In this document: positions 1-5,911 of the stretch, piece by piece
How the letters are laid out: each line of letters begins with the position of its first letter
Position numbering within the stretch: the first letter of the stretch is position 1
Assembly (NCBI GenBank): GCA_021800645.1
Contig: JAJYYT010000043.1
Coordinates: 1 to 10,798, forward strand
DNA from: Actinomycetes bacterium
Lineage (GTDB): Bacteria > Actinomycetota > Acidimicrobiia > Acidimicrobiales > RAAP-2
Reading direction: 5' to 3'
Length of the DNA stretch: 10,798 nucleotides
The notes under the pieces: generated by a model
Databases searched by the model: none
The model's input: only the letters and a program-made list of their open reading frames with translations
Told to the model about the DNA's origin: nothing
Made by a program: the position numbers and the translations under genes

Positions 1-88
1 GGTCGGACTCCACACCCGCGTAGAAGCGGTCCACGAGCGCCTCGAAGAACGCCTCTCCGCCAACTCGGTCGTACATCGTGGAAGGCAC
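1..88 (-). CDS. glbO: Group II truncated hemoglobin (trHbO), partial, 5' end only
   Basis: Only the N-terminal 29 residues are inside the window; the gene continues off the left edge. The peptide reads MPSTMYDRVGG and then EAFFEALVDRFYAGV, which matches the start of actinobacterial truncated hemoglobins of the GlbO type (helix A/B region with the YDxVGG motif and the FDxxV.RFY segment). These heme proteins bind O2 and other small ligands in the cytoplasm; the heme-contacting residues lie outside the window. The start is taken as the GTG at 88 because the TACGGT box at 101-96 sits 7 nt upstream, a leaderless layout, and because it gives the same spacing to YDxVGG as mycobacterial GlbO. An ATG at 76 is the alternative. 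The gene is divergent from the tRNA. Confidence 0.8.
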   Translation of the reverse strand, partial: MPSTMYDRVGGEAFFEALVDRFYAGVESD

Positions 89-95
89 GGGTGCG

Positions 96-101
96 ACCGT
101 A
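96..101 (-). promoter_or_regulatory. -10 box TACGGT for leaderless glbO transcript
   Basis: On the minus strand TACGGT is followed by 7 nt and then GTG. It fits the TAnnnT -10 consensus, and the implied transcription start falls on or next to the start codon. No Shine-Dalgarno sequence precedes the GTG or the internal ATG. No clear -35 box was seen. Confidence 0.45.
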
Positions 102-153
102 GACGACCGGCCTCGGCACCGGTGCGTGCGCCGGGGCTTCCGGCGCCTGCGCC

Positions 154-159
154 TACACT
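154..159 (+). promoter_or_regulatory. Possible -10 box TACACT upstream of the tRNA
   Basis: TACACT matches TAnnnT and is identical to the -10 box before the enoyl-CoA hydratase gene. It lies about 115 nt before the tRNA, which would give a long 5' leader to be trimmed. It also lies 9 nt before a GTG at 169, but the frame from there runs straight through the tRNA and resembles no known protein. No convincing -35 box is visible. Confidence 0.3.
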
Positions 160-274
160 CTTGCGGGCGTGCCGGCGGCGCCGCCCGGCCGGGCCGCCGA
201 CGCCGTAGTCCGGTGGCACGAGCTCGGCTTTGGACGGTACGACCCGGAGAAGCCGCAGCGTCGGCATGAAACAT

Positions 275-345
275 GCGGGTGTAGCTCAACGGCAGAGCAC
301 CAGGTTTCCACCCTGGTTATCGGGGTTCGACTCCCCGTACCCGCT
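275..345 (+). tRNA. tRNA-Gly, anticodon TCC
   Basis: Full cloverleaf without encoded CCA. Acceptor stem GCGGGTG (275-281) pairs with TACCCGC (338-344, one G-T wobble), with discriminator T345. D-stem GCTC/GAGC (284-287/295-298). Anticodon stem CCAGG/CCTGG (300-304/312-316) around the loop TTTCCAC, with anticodon TCC at 307-309 reading GGA codons. Variable loop TTAT. T-stem CGGGG/CCCCG (321-325/333-337) with loop TTCGACT. All stems pair. Confidence 0.97.
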
Positions 346-835
346 CTCGGAGCTCCCGGGTCAGCGCGACGCCCAGATCTGCCATGACCGTCTTTATCCC
401 GATCTCTGCCGTTCCACTGCGGGGTGCCTCGTTGACATGAACGCAGGACCGGGCATTGGGAGGCGCTCCGTGTCCAGGGAGGGCCTGTCGCCGATCGCAC
501 CGCACGCGAAGCTGTGAAGATGACGCCGCCTTGTTGCGGACGCTCGCCCCGTCATCGGACCCATTGAGCGGGCGGGTCATGCTGGCACTGAGCCGCGGCG
601 CGCTGGCTGTGGCTTGGCCGGTTCGCGGAGCTGGGATGCCGCCCAAGGGGGGGTTGAGCCGGCAGGTTGCCCGTAAGCCACCAGCACGTGCCACAGCTGC
701 TTGAGGTGCTGCAACGTTGTGGCGGGCTTCCCGTGGTCGGCGAACAGTTCAGGATCGGTCACCGCTCGCCGGGCGGCGCGACCGATGAGCTCGGGGGGAA
801 CGCGGCGTAACCTCCGGGTAACATCGAACGGCGTC
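346..835. other. Gene-free stretch downstream of tRNA-Gly
   Basis: About 490 bp in which I find no reading frame with a recognisable domain. Open frames exist on both strands, as expected at this GC content. The most protein-like is a minus-strand GTG frame at 762-577 beginning MTDPELFADHGKPATTLQHL, which I cannot assign and which lacks a good ribosome site. The sequence is less regular in codon bias than its neighbours. A decayed element behind a tRNA 3' end is possible, but no integrase, direct repeat of the tRNA end or terminal inverted repeat was seen. Confidence 0.4.
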
Positions 836-861
836 GATACATAAGCATCGCCGATGCATCG
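823..861 (+). promoter_or_regulatory. arsR promoter/operator region with nested dyads
   Basis: Three inverted repeats cluster here: ATCGA-N6-TCGAT (823-838), GCATCG-C-CGATGC (845-857) and the 10-bp palindrome CGATGCATCG (852-861). Between the first two lies GATACAT (836-842), a plausible -10. A dyad at or just after the -10 is the usual place for an ArsR/SmtB operator, so the downstream regulator probably represses its own promoter. The operator role is inferred from position only. Confidence 0.5.
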
Positions 862-880
862 ATCTAGGCCAATGGATCAT

Positions 881-886
881 GGGAGG
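881..886 (+). promoter_or_regulatory. Ribosome binding site of arsR
   Basis: GGGAGG lies 6 nt before ATG 893. It decides the start: the in-frame ATGs at 854 and 872 have no such site, and the first of them lies inside the dyad operator. Confidence 0.75.
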
Positions 887-892
887 ACCGCG

Positions 893-1240
893 ATGGCAAG
901 ACGCGGCCGGTCGATCAAGACGGCCGCGGACCTGTGCCGCCCGTCGATTCTCGAGGCGCCTCTCGACGTCGACGATGCGGGCAGCCTCGCCCGGGGATTC
1001 CAGGCCCTCGCCGACCCGGTTCGGCTCCGCCTCCTGTCGATACTCGCCGCAGCGCCCGCAGGCGAGGTCTGCGTGTGCGACTTCGTCGCACCATTGGGCA
1101 AGTCCCAACCGACGGTCTCGCACCATCTGAAGGTGCTCTCAGAAGCGGGCCTCGTCCACGGTGAACGGCGGGGCAAGTGGGTGTGGTACTCGCTCGACCG
1201 GACGCGCCTCACCGATCTTCAGAGGGCTATCGGCTCCTGA
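893..1240 (+). CDS. ArsR-family thiol metalloregulator
   Basis: A 115-residue winged-helix repressor of the ArsR/SmtB family. These dimers hold promoters shut until a soft metal or metalloid binds their cysteines. Residues 34-55 (FQALADPVRLRLLSIL) form the typical first helices. GEVCVCDF puts Cys60 and Cys62 in the classical CxCD metal-binding box at the recognition helix, followed by SQPTVSHHLKVLSEAGL (71-87, DNA-reading helix) and the wing ERRGKWVWYSL. An extra Cys15 near the N-terminus (DLCRPS) could supply a third thiolate, as described for As(III) sensors such as C. glutamicum ArsR1. The start is ATG 893, chosen for its strong ribosome site. No arsenate reductase, arsenite pump or P-type ATPase is adjacent; the next gene is convergent, so the target may be only itself or distant genes. 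The family is certain; the inducer is not. Confidence 0.93.
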   Translation: MARRGRSIKTAADLCRPSILEAPLDVDDAGSLARGFQALADPVRLRLLSILAAAPAGEVCVCDFVAPLGKSQPTVSHHLKVLSEAGLVHGERRGKWVWYSLDRTRLTDLQRAIGS

Positions 1241-1272
1241 CCGTCGACCGAAAAGCGCGTGGTCGCCGGCTC

Positions 1273-1719
1273 TCAGCCGGCACGCACAAGGGTCGTCCTC
1301 GCGTCGTAGCGCTTGTGGGGGCCGCGCACCTGCCACGACGCTGCGACCAGTTCGAGGGACCGTACGACAGTCGTGAGCTCATAGCGATCGTCGCCGCACC
1401 GATGAATACCGTGCCATCGCCCGTGGCGAAGATCGAGGTCGACGAACGGGCGCCCGTCTTCGAACCGAAGCCGCACGCAGCCGTCCGCCAGCCGCTGGCA
1501 CCCGAGACGCCGGGTGGCGGCGCCCGAGTACGCACCGAGGCGGAGCGTTCCGACCTCTTGGTAGCGGGCTCGGCAGACCGGTTCGACCTCGTCGGCAGGC
1601 CACCTCTCCAACGTGGCCGTGCCGACGAACGACCCGTCTTCCCCGGAGCGGTGATCCTCGATCACGCGCTCGAGCTGCCAGGTCCCGAGGAGGAAGGTGA
1701 GCGCGTCGCCGACGTCCAC
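1273..1719 (-). CDS. DUF6314-type conserved protein
   Basis: About 148 residues from the GTG at 1719. The pattern fits the DUF6314 family as I know it: LLGTWQLERVIEDHRSG near the start (10-25), GSFVGTATL (29-37), YQEVGTL (53-59), RFEDGRPFVDLDL (85-97), a conserved HRCGDDRYEL (106-115) and a C-terminal SWQVRGPHKRYDARTTL (128-144). The function of the family is unknown to me; the alternation of short hydrophobic strands suggests a small beta-barrel, which is inference. The frame stays open upstream to an ATG at 1884, but that extension looks unconserved and low in quality. The GTG has only a weak upstream CAGAAT as a possible -10 and no good ribosome site, so the start is uncertain. The gene converges on arsR with 32 nt between stops and diverges from bioY. 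Confidence 0.72.
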   Translation of the reverse strand: MDVGDALTFLLGTWQLERVIEDHRSGEDGSFVGTATLERWPADEVEPVCRARYQEVGTLRLGAYSGAATRRLGCQRLADGCVRLRFEDGRPFVDLDLRHGRWHGIHRCGDDRYELTTVVRSLELVAASWQVRGPHKRYDARTTLVRAG

Positions 1720-1836
1720 AGCCGTCGATTCTGCCTTCTGGCGGGAAGATGCGAGGTGCGGCTCGGCATGGGGAGCGAAGACGGCAGCTTGCCGCCTGGC
1801 ACAGGCACCGGCATCGCGCAGGAAGAGAGGAGCTTG

Positions 1837-1842
1837 TAAGGT
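1837..1842 (+). promoter_or_regulatory. bioY: Possible -10 box TAAGGT for bioY
   Basis: TAAGGT fits TAnnnT and lies about 60 nt before the bioY start, leaving room for a short leader that carries GGAGG at 1885-1889. No BirA-, BioQ- or BioR-like operator was recognised around it. Confidence 0.3.
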
Positions 1843-1901
1843 CGGCGTCCGCTGGCCCGACGCTCGAGCCAGGATCTCGCACACGGAGGTTCGGCCCCTA
1901 C

Positions 1902-2504
1902 ATGTCGACCGTGATCACCCACCCGCGGCGAAGGCTTCTCGTCCTCGCGGACCTCCTGCCGGCGAGTGTCGTCCGCGAAATCGTCCTGGTGGTCGGGGCC
2001 GCCGGGATCGTCGGCGCGGTGGCGCAGGTGTCGATCCACCTCTCGTTCACCCCAGTGCCGATCACCGGGCAGACGCTGGGCGTGCTGCTCGCCGGAAGCG
2101 CGCTCGGGTGGAAGCGCGGAACGGCCGCCATGGCGCTCTACGGGGTTGCCGGCGTCGCCGGAGTGCCGTGGTTCGCAGGGCACGCGAGCGGCTACATCGG
2201 GGCGTCATTCGGCTACATCGTCGGCTTCGTGCTGTGTGCCGCTCTGTGCGGCTGGCTGGCCGAGCGAGGTGCCGACCGTTCCGTTGTCCGGTCGATCCCC
2301 GCCATGGCGGCGGGCGAAGTCGTGATGTACGGCGTCGGGGTGCTGTGGCTCGCACTCGACCTGCACGTCGGACCGGGGAAGGCGATCGACCTCGGCCTGA
2401 CCCCGTTCCTCGCGGGTGACGCCATCAAGGCGGCAGTGGCCGCCGTGCTCCTGCCCGGGGCTTGGAGGCTTGCCGGCTCCCGCGAGGACACCCGACGCCC
2501 GTGA
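1902..2504 (+). CDS. bioY: BioY, substrate-binding (S) component of biotin ECF transporter
   Basis: A 200-residue hydrophobic protein, normal length for BioY, which binds biotin in the membrane and takes it up with the energising BioM/BioN (EcfA/EcfT) module. The BioY signature is clear: FTPVPITGQTLGVLLAGSALGWKRG (49-73), then ALYGVAGVAGVPWFAG (78-93), SGYIGASFGYIVGFV (96-110) and the C-terminal LGLTPFLAGDAIKAAVAAVLLP (164-185). About six membrane segments alternate with short loops. The N-terminus MSTVITHPRRRLL is positively charged and cytoplasmic. ATG 1902 is preceded by GGAGG, but 12 nt away, longer than ideal. No bioM, bioN or biotin synthesis gene lies next to it, so it either works alone or borrows a shared ECF module encoded elsewhere. 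Confidence 0.95.
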   Translation: MSTVITHPRRRLLVLADLLPASVVREIVLVVGAAGIVGAVAQVSIHLSFTPVPITGQTLGVLLAGSALGWKRGTAAMALYGVAGVAGVPWFAGHASGYIGASFGYIVGFVLCAALCGWLAERGADRSVVRSIPAMAAGEVVMYGVGVLWLALDLHVGPGKAIDLGLTPFLAGDAIKAAVAAVLLPGAWRLAGSREDTRRP

Positions 2505-2531
2505 GCTCCTGATGGCAGCGATTTCGGCCGC

Positions 2532-2549
2532 CGTGCAAGAGCTTGCACG
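2532..2549. repeat. Perfect inverted repeat between bioY and the GNAT gene
   Basis: CGTGCAAG-AG-CTTGCACG, arms of 8 bp, sits between two convergent stops. It could serve as a bidirectional transcription end for bioY and the acetyltransferase gene, although no T-run follows on either strand. A protein-binding dyad is the alternative. Confidence 0.4.
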
Positions 2550-2624
2550 AGCGTGCCTGGCCTCCCCGCGGCCCCCGGCGCAGCGGCATCCGGCGTTGCC
2601 TGGCTGGAGGAGGCGGCCCCGGCG

Positions 2625-3143
2625 TCAGCTCCGAGGACGACCGAGGTCGAGACGGTACGCGAGCAGCGGGACGTCGGGAACCGGCGTCCAGTCTCGGGCG
2701 GGAAACCGGACGAAGCCGGCGTCCTCGTACAGACGGTGAGCCGCGACCATCCACGGCGTCGTGTGCAGCATCAGTGCAGTGCGCCCGAGCGCCCGGGCGC
2801 GTGCGGCGCACGCGCCCACGAGTGAGCGCCCGATCCCCCGCCGTTGCGCGTCCGGTCGGACCGCCAGCATCCTGATACCGGCTTCGCCGGCTTCGAGCAA
2901 CTCGGACCACGGGGACAGGTGATCGCCGACGAACGTGACGCAACCGAGCACCTCTTCGGCGCCCACCGGATCCGGGGCGTCCGCCGCCACCAGCACCTCT
3001 GCCTCGCCGGCGCGCCGCGCCACGTCGGCGAGCAGCGCCGCGTAGTCGTCCGAGAGGTGCGCGCCCGGAAGCGCGCGGTACGCGGCGACGACGAGCTCAC
3101 CCGCCATCTCGTATTCCTCTGGCCTGACAGCTCGGACCTCCAT
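2625..3143 (-). CDS. GNAT-family N-acetyltransferase
   Basis: A 172-residue single-domain acetyltransferase. Motif A, the acetyl-CoA pyrophosphate loop, is visible as RMLAVRPDAQRRGIGRSLV (91-109), with Q100-R-R-G-I-G in the expected Q/RxxGxG/A form. It follows a beta strand GCVTFVGD (67-74) and precedes motif B, LMLHTTPWMVAAHRLYEDAGF (124-144), whose RLYEDAGF is typical of the family. Full length for the family. The acceptor (amino acid, antibiotic, peptide) cannot be read from the sequence. ATG 3143 is preceded by TAAGGT, 6 nt upstream, which can be read as a -10 box for a leaderless mRNA or as a weak Shine-Dalgarno. Divergent from the methyltransferase remnant. Confidence 0.9.
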   Translation of the reverse strand: MEVRAVRPEEYEMAGELVVAAYRALPGAHLSDDYAALLADVARRAGEAEVLVAADAPDPVGAEEVLGCVTFVGDHLSPWSELLEAGEAGIRMLAVRPDAQRRGIGRSLVGACAARARALGRTALMLHTTPWMVAAHRLYEDAGFVRFPARDWTPVPDVPLLAYRLDLGRPRS

Positions 3144-3149
3144 TCGGCG

Positions 3150-3155
3150 ACCTTA
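3150..3155 (-). promoter_or_regulatory. -10 box TAAGGT (or AAGG ribosome site) of the GNAT gene
   Basis: On the minus strand TAAGGT-N6-ATG. The spacing equals that of the other leaderless starts in this window, but AAGG could also act as a Shine-Dalgarno; the sequence alone cannot separate the two. Confidence 0.4.
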
Positions 3156-3215
3156 CGCGCCGGGTGACCGCGCCGTGGAGCCGGGCGGCGGGACCTGCAC
3201 GTGCTTCACTGGGGC

Positions 3216-3794
3216 ATGGACGAATACGGTCCCTCGACGTGCGGCCGCATCGCCGACGTCTATGACACATGGTACGGAGCCCGCCTGGACACGGCCGATG
3301 CCGTGGAGTTCCTTGCACCGCTTGCTCGTGACGGTCGGGCGCTCGAGCTCAGCATTGGCACCGGGCGGGTCGCGAGACCACTGGCCGAGCGAGGTGTGGA
3401 CGTGAAGGGCATCGACGCTTCGAGCCGGATGCTCGAAGAGCCCGCTCGAAGCCGCGGGAACGGCCATCCCCGTCACGACCGGCGACTTCGCCGACGTGGC
3501 CCGCGAGGGGCCGTTCGCCCACGTGCACGTCGTGTTCACCACGTTCTTGGCCCTCACGAGCCAAGAGGACCAGCTGGGGAGCATGGCGCCCAGGTCGTCG
3601 AAGGGCACCACCTGTACGTCACGGAGCAGGCGACAACCCTCGACCCGGTACGCATCCGCGACTGCTGGCCACCCGAGCTCTACGTGATGGCCCACCTCTC
3701 GGGACTCGGGCCCGAGGAGCGGGCCGCGTGGCACGACCGAACGCCGTTCCACGCCCGCGCCACGCGGCACGTGAGCGTCTATCGACGCCCTTAG
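3216..3794 (+). pseudogene. SAM-dependent class I methyltransferase remnant, frameshifted and internally deleted
   Basis: The start (MDEYGPSTCGRIADVYDTWYG) and motif I (ALELSIGTGRVARPLAERG, with the GxGxG-like SIGTG SAM loop) are clear class I methyltransferase sequence up to the GIDASSRMLEE segment near 3440. From about 3445 the homologous reading moves to the +1 frame (EAAGTAIPVTTGDFADV, then VVFTTFLALTSQEDQL, ending at 3576). It returns to the first frame near 3588 (VEGHHLYVTEQ, then VRIRDCWPPELYVMAHLSGL and RHVSVYRRP). The first shift fits one extra C in the CCC at 3441-3443. Between the last two blocks roughly 70 residues normal for this family are absent. The first frame has no stop, so it would translate into a protein of about 192 residues with a scrambled middle that is unlikely to fold. 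Start at ATG 3216; a GTG at 3201 is the alternative. Confidence 0.75.
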
Positions 3795-4733
3795 GTGGCC
3801 GCGCGCGAGCTCGTCGTCCTCGGCTCGGCGAGCCAGGTGCCGACGCGCACGAGGAACCACAACGGGTACTTCCTGCGCTGGGACGAAAGCGGTGTGCTCT
3901 TCGACCCCGGAGAGGGTACCCAGCGACAGATGCTCTTTGCGGGCGTTCCGTCGTCGGCGGTGACGACGATCTGCATCACCCACTTCCACGGGGACCACTG
4001 CCTCGGGCTTCCCGGCGTCCTGCAGCGCATGTCGCTCGACGGCGTGCGCAAGAGGGCGAGCGTCGCGTACCCCGCCTCGGGCGAGCTCTACTTCCAACGC
4101 CTCCGGAGTGCCTCCATCTTCGACGACCACCTCGAGCTCCGGCTCCTCGCCGTCGACGTGAGCCGTTCTGCGGCCATGCCCGTCAAGGTAGACGACACCG
4201 GCACGTGGACGCTCAGGGCTGCGCCTCTCCGACACCCGGTGGACGCCGTCGGGTGGAGACTGGAAGAGCATCCGGGCCGCAGGATGCTCCCCGACCGACT
4301 GGCCGAGGCCGGCATCAGCGGGGGCGAAGTGGGCCGGCTTCAGCGCGAGGGGAAGATCACCGTCGGCGAGCGGGTCGTCGCGCTCGAAGAGGTGAGCGAG
4401 CAACGCCGTGGGCAGGTGTTCGCGTTCGTGATGGACACCGCCTGGTGCGACGGCGCGCTGGCGCTCGCAGATGGCGCAGATCTGCTCGTCTGCGAGTCGA
4501 CGTTCGCCTCTTCCGAGTCGCACCTTGCCGCCGCGTACGGTCACCTCACTGCTACGGAAGCCGGCCGCCTCGCTGCGCAAGCCGGGGCCCATCGACTGCT
4601 CCTCACCCACTTCTCTCAGCGCTATCCCGACGTCACGCGTCTCCTCGAAGAGGCGCGGGCGCAGTTCCCAGGCGAGGTGGCCGCCGCCACGGACCTCGAC
4701 GTCGTCGCAGTTCCCGCCCGCCGCGCGCAGTGA
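3795..4733 (+). CDS. rnz: Ribonuclease Z (tRNA 3' endonuclease)
   Basis: A 312-residue metallo-beta-lactamase-fold enzyme that cuts precursor tRNAs at the discriminator base so that CCA can be added. The N-terminal RELVVLGSASQVPTRTRNHNGY (4-25) and FDPGEGTQRQML (36-47) are diagnostic of RNase Z. The zinc motif is THFHGDH (His63, His65, Asp67, His68), with further ligands at His147 (LRHPVDAVGW), Asp214 (FVMDTAWC) and His272 (LLTHFSQRY). The insert around residues 158-190 corresponds to the tRNA-clamping exosite arm of the long bacterial form; length is close to that form. The start is GTG 3795, directly after the TAG of the methyltransferase remnant, with no intergenic base and no obvious ribosome site, so it may depend on translation from upstream. 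The tRNA-Gly in this window has no encoded CCA, consistent with a need for this enzyme. Confidence 0.96.
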   Translation: MAARELVVLGSASQVPTRTRNHNGYFLRWDESGVLFDPGEGTQRQMLFAGVPSSAVTTICITHFHGDHCLGLPGVLQRMSLDGVRKRASVAYPASGELYFQRLRSASIFDDHLELRLLAVDVSRSAAMPVKVDDTGTWTLRAAPLRHPVDAVGWRLEEHPGRRMLPDRLAEAGISGGEVGRLQREGKITVGERVVALEEVSEQRRGQVFAFVMDTAWCDGALALADGADLLVCESTFASSESHLAAAYGHLTATEAGRLAAQAGAHRLLLTHFSQRYPDVTRLLEEARAQFPGEVAAATDLDVVAVPARRAQ

Positions 4734-4863
4734 GCGCTCCCTCTGCCGTGCTTCGACTTCATGTCCGGCTCGCCGATCGCCACGCTCGTGCCATCCCCGT
4801 CGTGGCGCCCGTGATCACCGTCTCCGTGCGGAAGCTCGGACCTGACACCGCCACGGGCCTGAG

Positions 4864-4897
4864 CTGACGTCAGGATATCTCGAGTTCGAGATATCAT
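4864..4897 (+). promoter_or_regulatory. Double palindromic operator over the XRE/pseudo-ClpP promoter
   Basis: A 10-bp palindrome CTGACGTCAG (4864-4873) is directly followed by a perfect 22-bp inverted repeat with 10-bp arms GATATCTCGA and TCGAGATATC around GT (4874-4895). The right arm overlaps TATCAT (4892-4897), a good -10 hexamer lying 7 nt before ATG 4905. A dimeric regulator bound here would block the promoter, and the XRE protein encoded immediately downstream is the obvious candidate. The palindromes are seen; the autoregulation is inferred. Confidence 0.7.
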
Positions 4898-4904
4898 AGG
4901 CGCG

Positions 4905-5264
4905 ATGTCGCCGACCGCAGAGCGCCGCCACGACCCCGTCCTGCCGGGCTTCAAGGAGATGGCGTCCAGGCGCCGGGCGCTCGCCGAGGACCTCCTCGCG
5001 CGGCGCGTGTCGCTCGGGCTCACCCAGACCCAGGTCGCGGCCCGGATGGGCACCTCGCAATCGGCGGTCGCCCGCGTCGAGTCCGGCGGCTCCGACGTGC
5101 GGCTCTCTACGATCGAGCGCTACGCCGCTGCGGTCGGTCACGTGGTCCACTGGTCGCTGGACGTGCCGGCGCCGGCTGGCCAACCGGGCAGCGGGGGCGG
5201 CGACCAGGTTGCAGGCTGCGGCGATCCCGGTCGTCGGCCGGCAGCCGCACGGTGTCGGCGTTGA
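4905..5264 (+). CDS. XRE-family helix-turn-helix regulator
   Basis: A 119-residue protein with a Cro/C1-type HTH at about residues 26-80. ALAEDLLARRVSLGLTQTQV is followed by AARMGTSQSAVARVESG (recognition helix around SQSAVARVE, 51-59) and SDVRLSTIERYAAAVG. The tail after residue 88 is Gly/Pro/Arg-rich and featureless. It resembles antitoxin-like or small transcriptional XRE proteins and has no peptidase or sensor domain. ATG 4905 follows TATCAT by 7 nt (leaderless); AGG at 4898-4900 is at best a weak ribosome site. Its stop overlaps the start of the downstream ClpP-like gene by 13 nt, so the two are probably one transcript with coupled translation. The perfect dyad upstream suggests self-repression. 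Confidence 0.9.
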   Translation: MSPTAERRHDPVLPGFKEMASRRRALAEDLLARRVSLGLTQTQVAARMGTSQSAVARVESGGSDVRLSTIERYAAAVGHVVHWSLDVPAPAGQPGSGGGDQVAGCGDPGRRPAAARCRR

Positions 5265-5908
5265 CGTTCCCCGGTCCCCTGCACGGTCCCGGTGCCGACG
5301 TGGGGGGCGGAGACCCGGTGGCGGGTCGAGACCCGAAGGTCGGTGGCGCGCTCTCCGACGAGCTCCGCCGCGAGCTCCTGTCCCGGCGGGTCGTGCTGGT
5401 GCACGGTCTCCTCGACGAAGATCTCGTCGCGGAGACGGCGGCGACCCTCATGATGCTCGACGCCTCGGGCGACAACCGCGTCGTCCTGCGGCTCATCGCC
5501 GCGGACGGACCGATCGACCACGCACTGGTGCTCATGGACGTGGTCGGCGTCCTCGGCGTGCCCGTGGACGTGACCGCCGGTGGGACCATCGCCGGAGCCG
5601 CCGTTGGCGTGCTCGCGATCGGTCGTCACCGCACCCTCGCCCTGCACGCCAGGTTGCACCTGCGAGAGCCCGACGGGGCGGTCGCCGGTCGCGCTGCCGA
5701 GATCGAGCGCACCCTTGCCGCGCAGGCGGCTCAACGTGAGCGGTTCTTCGCATGGATCGCCCGGTGCACGGGACGCGACAAGGCGGCCGTCGAGTCGGAC
5801 TGGCAGGCGTCCCGCTACCTCGAGCCCGCCGACGCGGTCGCCCTTGGCTATGCCGACGAGGTGGAAGAAGCCGGCCGGCATCGTGCGGGAGCAGACGGCG
5901 GTGCGTAG
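5252..5908 (+). CDS. ClpP-like protein lacking the catalytic triad (pseudoprotease)
   Basis: A 218-residue protein of the ClpP/crotonase fold; active ClpP is the barrel-forming serine protease of the Clp machine. The order of elements follows ClpP: SRRVVLVHGLLDEDLVAETAATLMMLD (44-70), DGPIDHALVLMDVVGVLGVPV (85-105), TAGGTIAGAAVGVLAIG (108-124, position of ClpP GQAASMA), HARLHLREP (132-140, position of NSRxMIHQP) and ASRYLEPADAVALGYADEV (186-204, position of RDxFxSAEEAVEYGLID). In this alignment the catalytic Ser is Gly115, the His is Arg138 and the Asp is Ser187, so all three are lost while the fold pattern remains. It probably has a structural or regulatory role, as noncatalytic ClpR subunits do, but this is inference. 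GTG 5252 overlaps the XRE gene; a GTG at residue 17 is an alternative start. No ribosome site is clear. Confidence 0.78.
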   Translation: MSALTFPGPLHGPGADVGGGDPVAGRDPKVGGALSDELRRELLSRRVVLVHGLLDEDLVAETAATLMMLDASGDNRVVLRLIAADGPIDHALVLMDVVGVLGVPVDVTAGGTIAGAAVGVLAIGRHRTLALHARLHLREPDGAVAGRAAEIERTLAAQAAQRERFFAWIARCTGRDKAAVESDWQASRYLEPADAVALGYADEVEEAGRHRAGADGGA

Positions 5909-5911
5909 CAT
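5906..5911 (+). promoter_or_regulatory. -10 box TAGCAT of the dehydratase gene, overlapping the upstream stop
   Basis: TAGCAT-N6-ATG(5918). The first three bases are also the TAG stop of the ClpP-like gene. The layout suggests that the dehydratase gene has its own leaderless transcript and is not only read through from the XRE/ClpP-like pair. Confidence 0.45.

Noticed and set aside
169..387. Possible leaderless gene from GTG 169 behind TACACT
   Set aside because: The frame runs through the whole tRNA-Gly and its translation matches nothing; the box more likely serves the tRNA.
577..762. Minus-strand frame MTDPELFADHGKPATTLQHL
   Set aside because: Short, no ribosome site or -10 box at leaderless spacing, no recognised family; kept only as a note in the gap entry.
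1749..1901. N-terminal extension of BioY from the open frame upstream of ATG 1902
   Set aside because: The added residues are Arg-rich and unlike BioY; the ATG at 1902 gives the normal family length and follows GGAGG.
3153..4610. Long minus-strand open frame opposite the methyltransferase remnant and rnz
   Set aside because: It is antisense to clear RNase Z motifs; its length is explained by GC-rich third positions, and its translation resembles no domain.
4801..4855. Hairpin CGTGGCG/CGCCACG as rnz terminator
   Set aside because: The loop is over 40 nt, competing pairings exist and no T-run follows; too weak to annotate.
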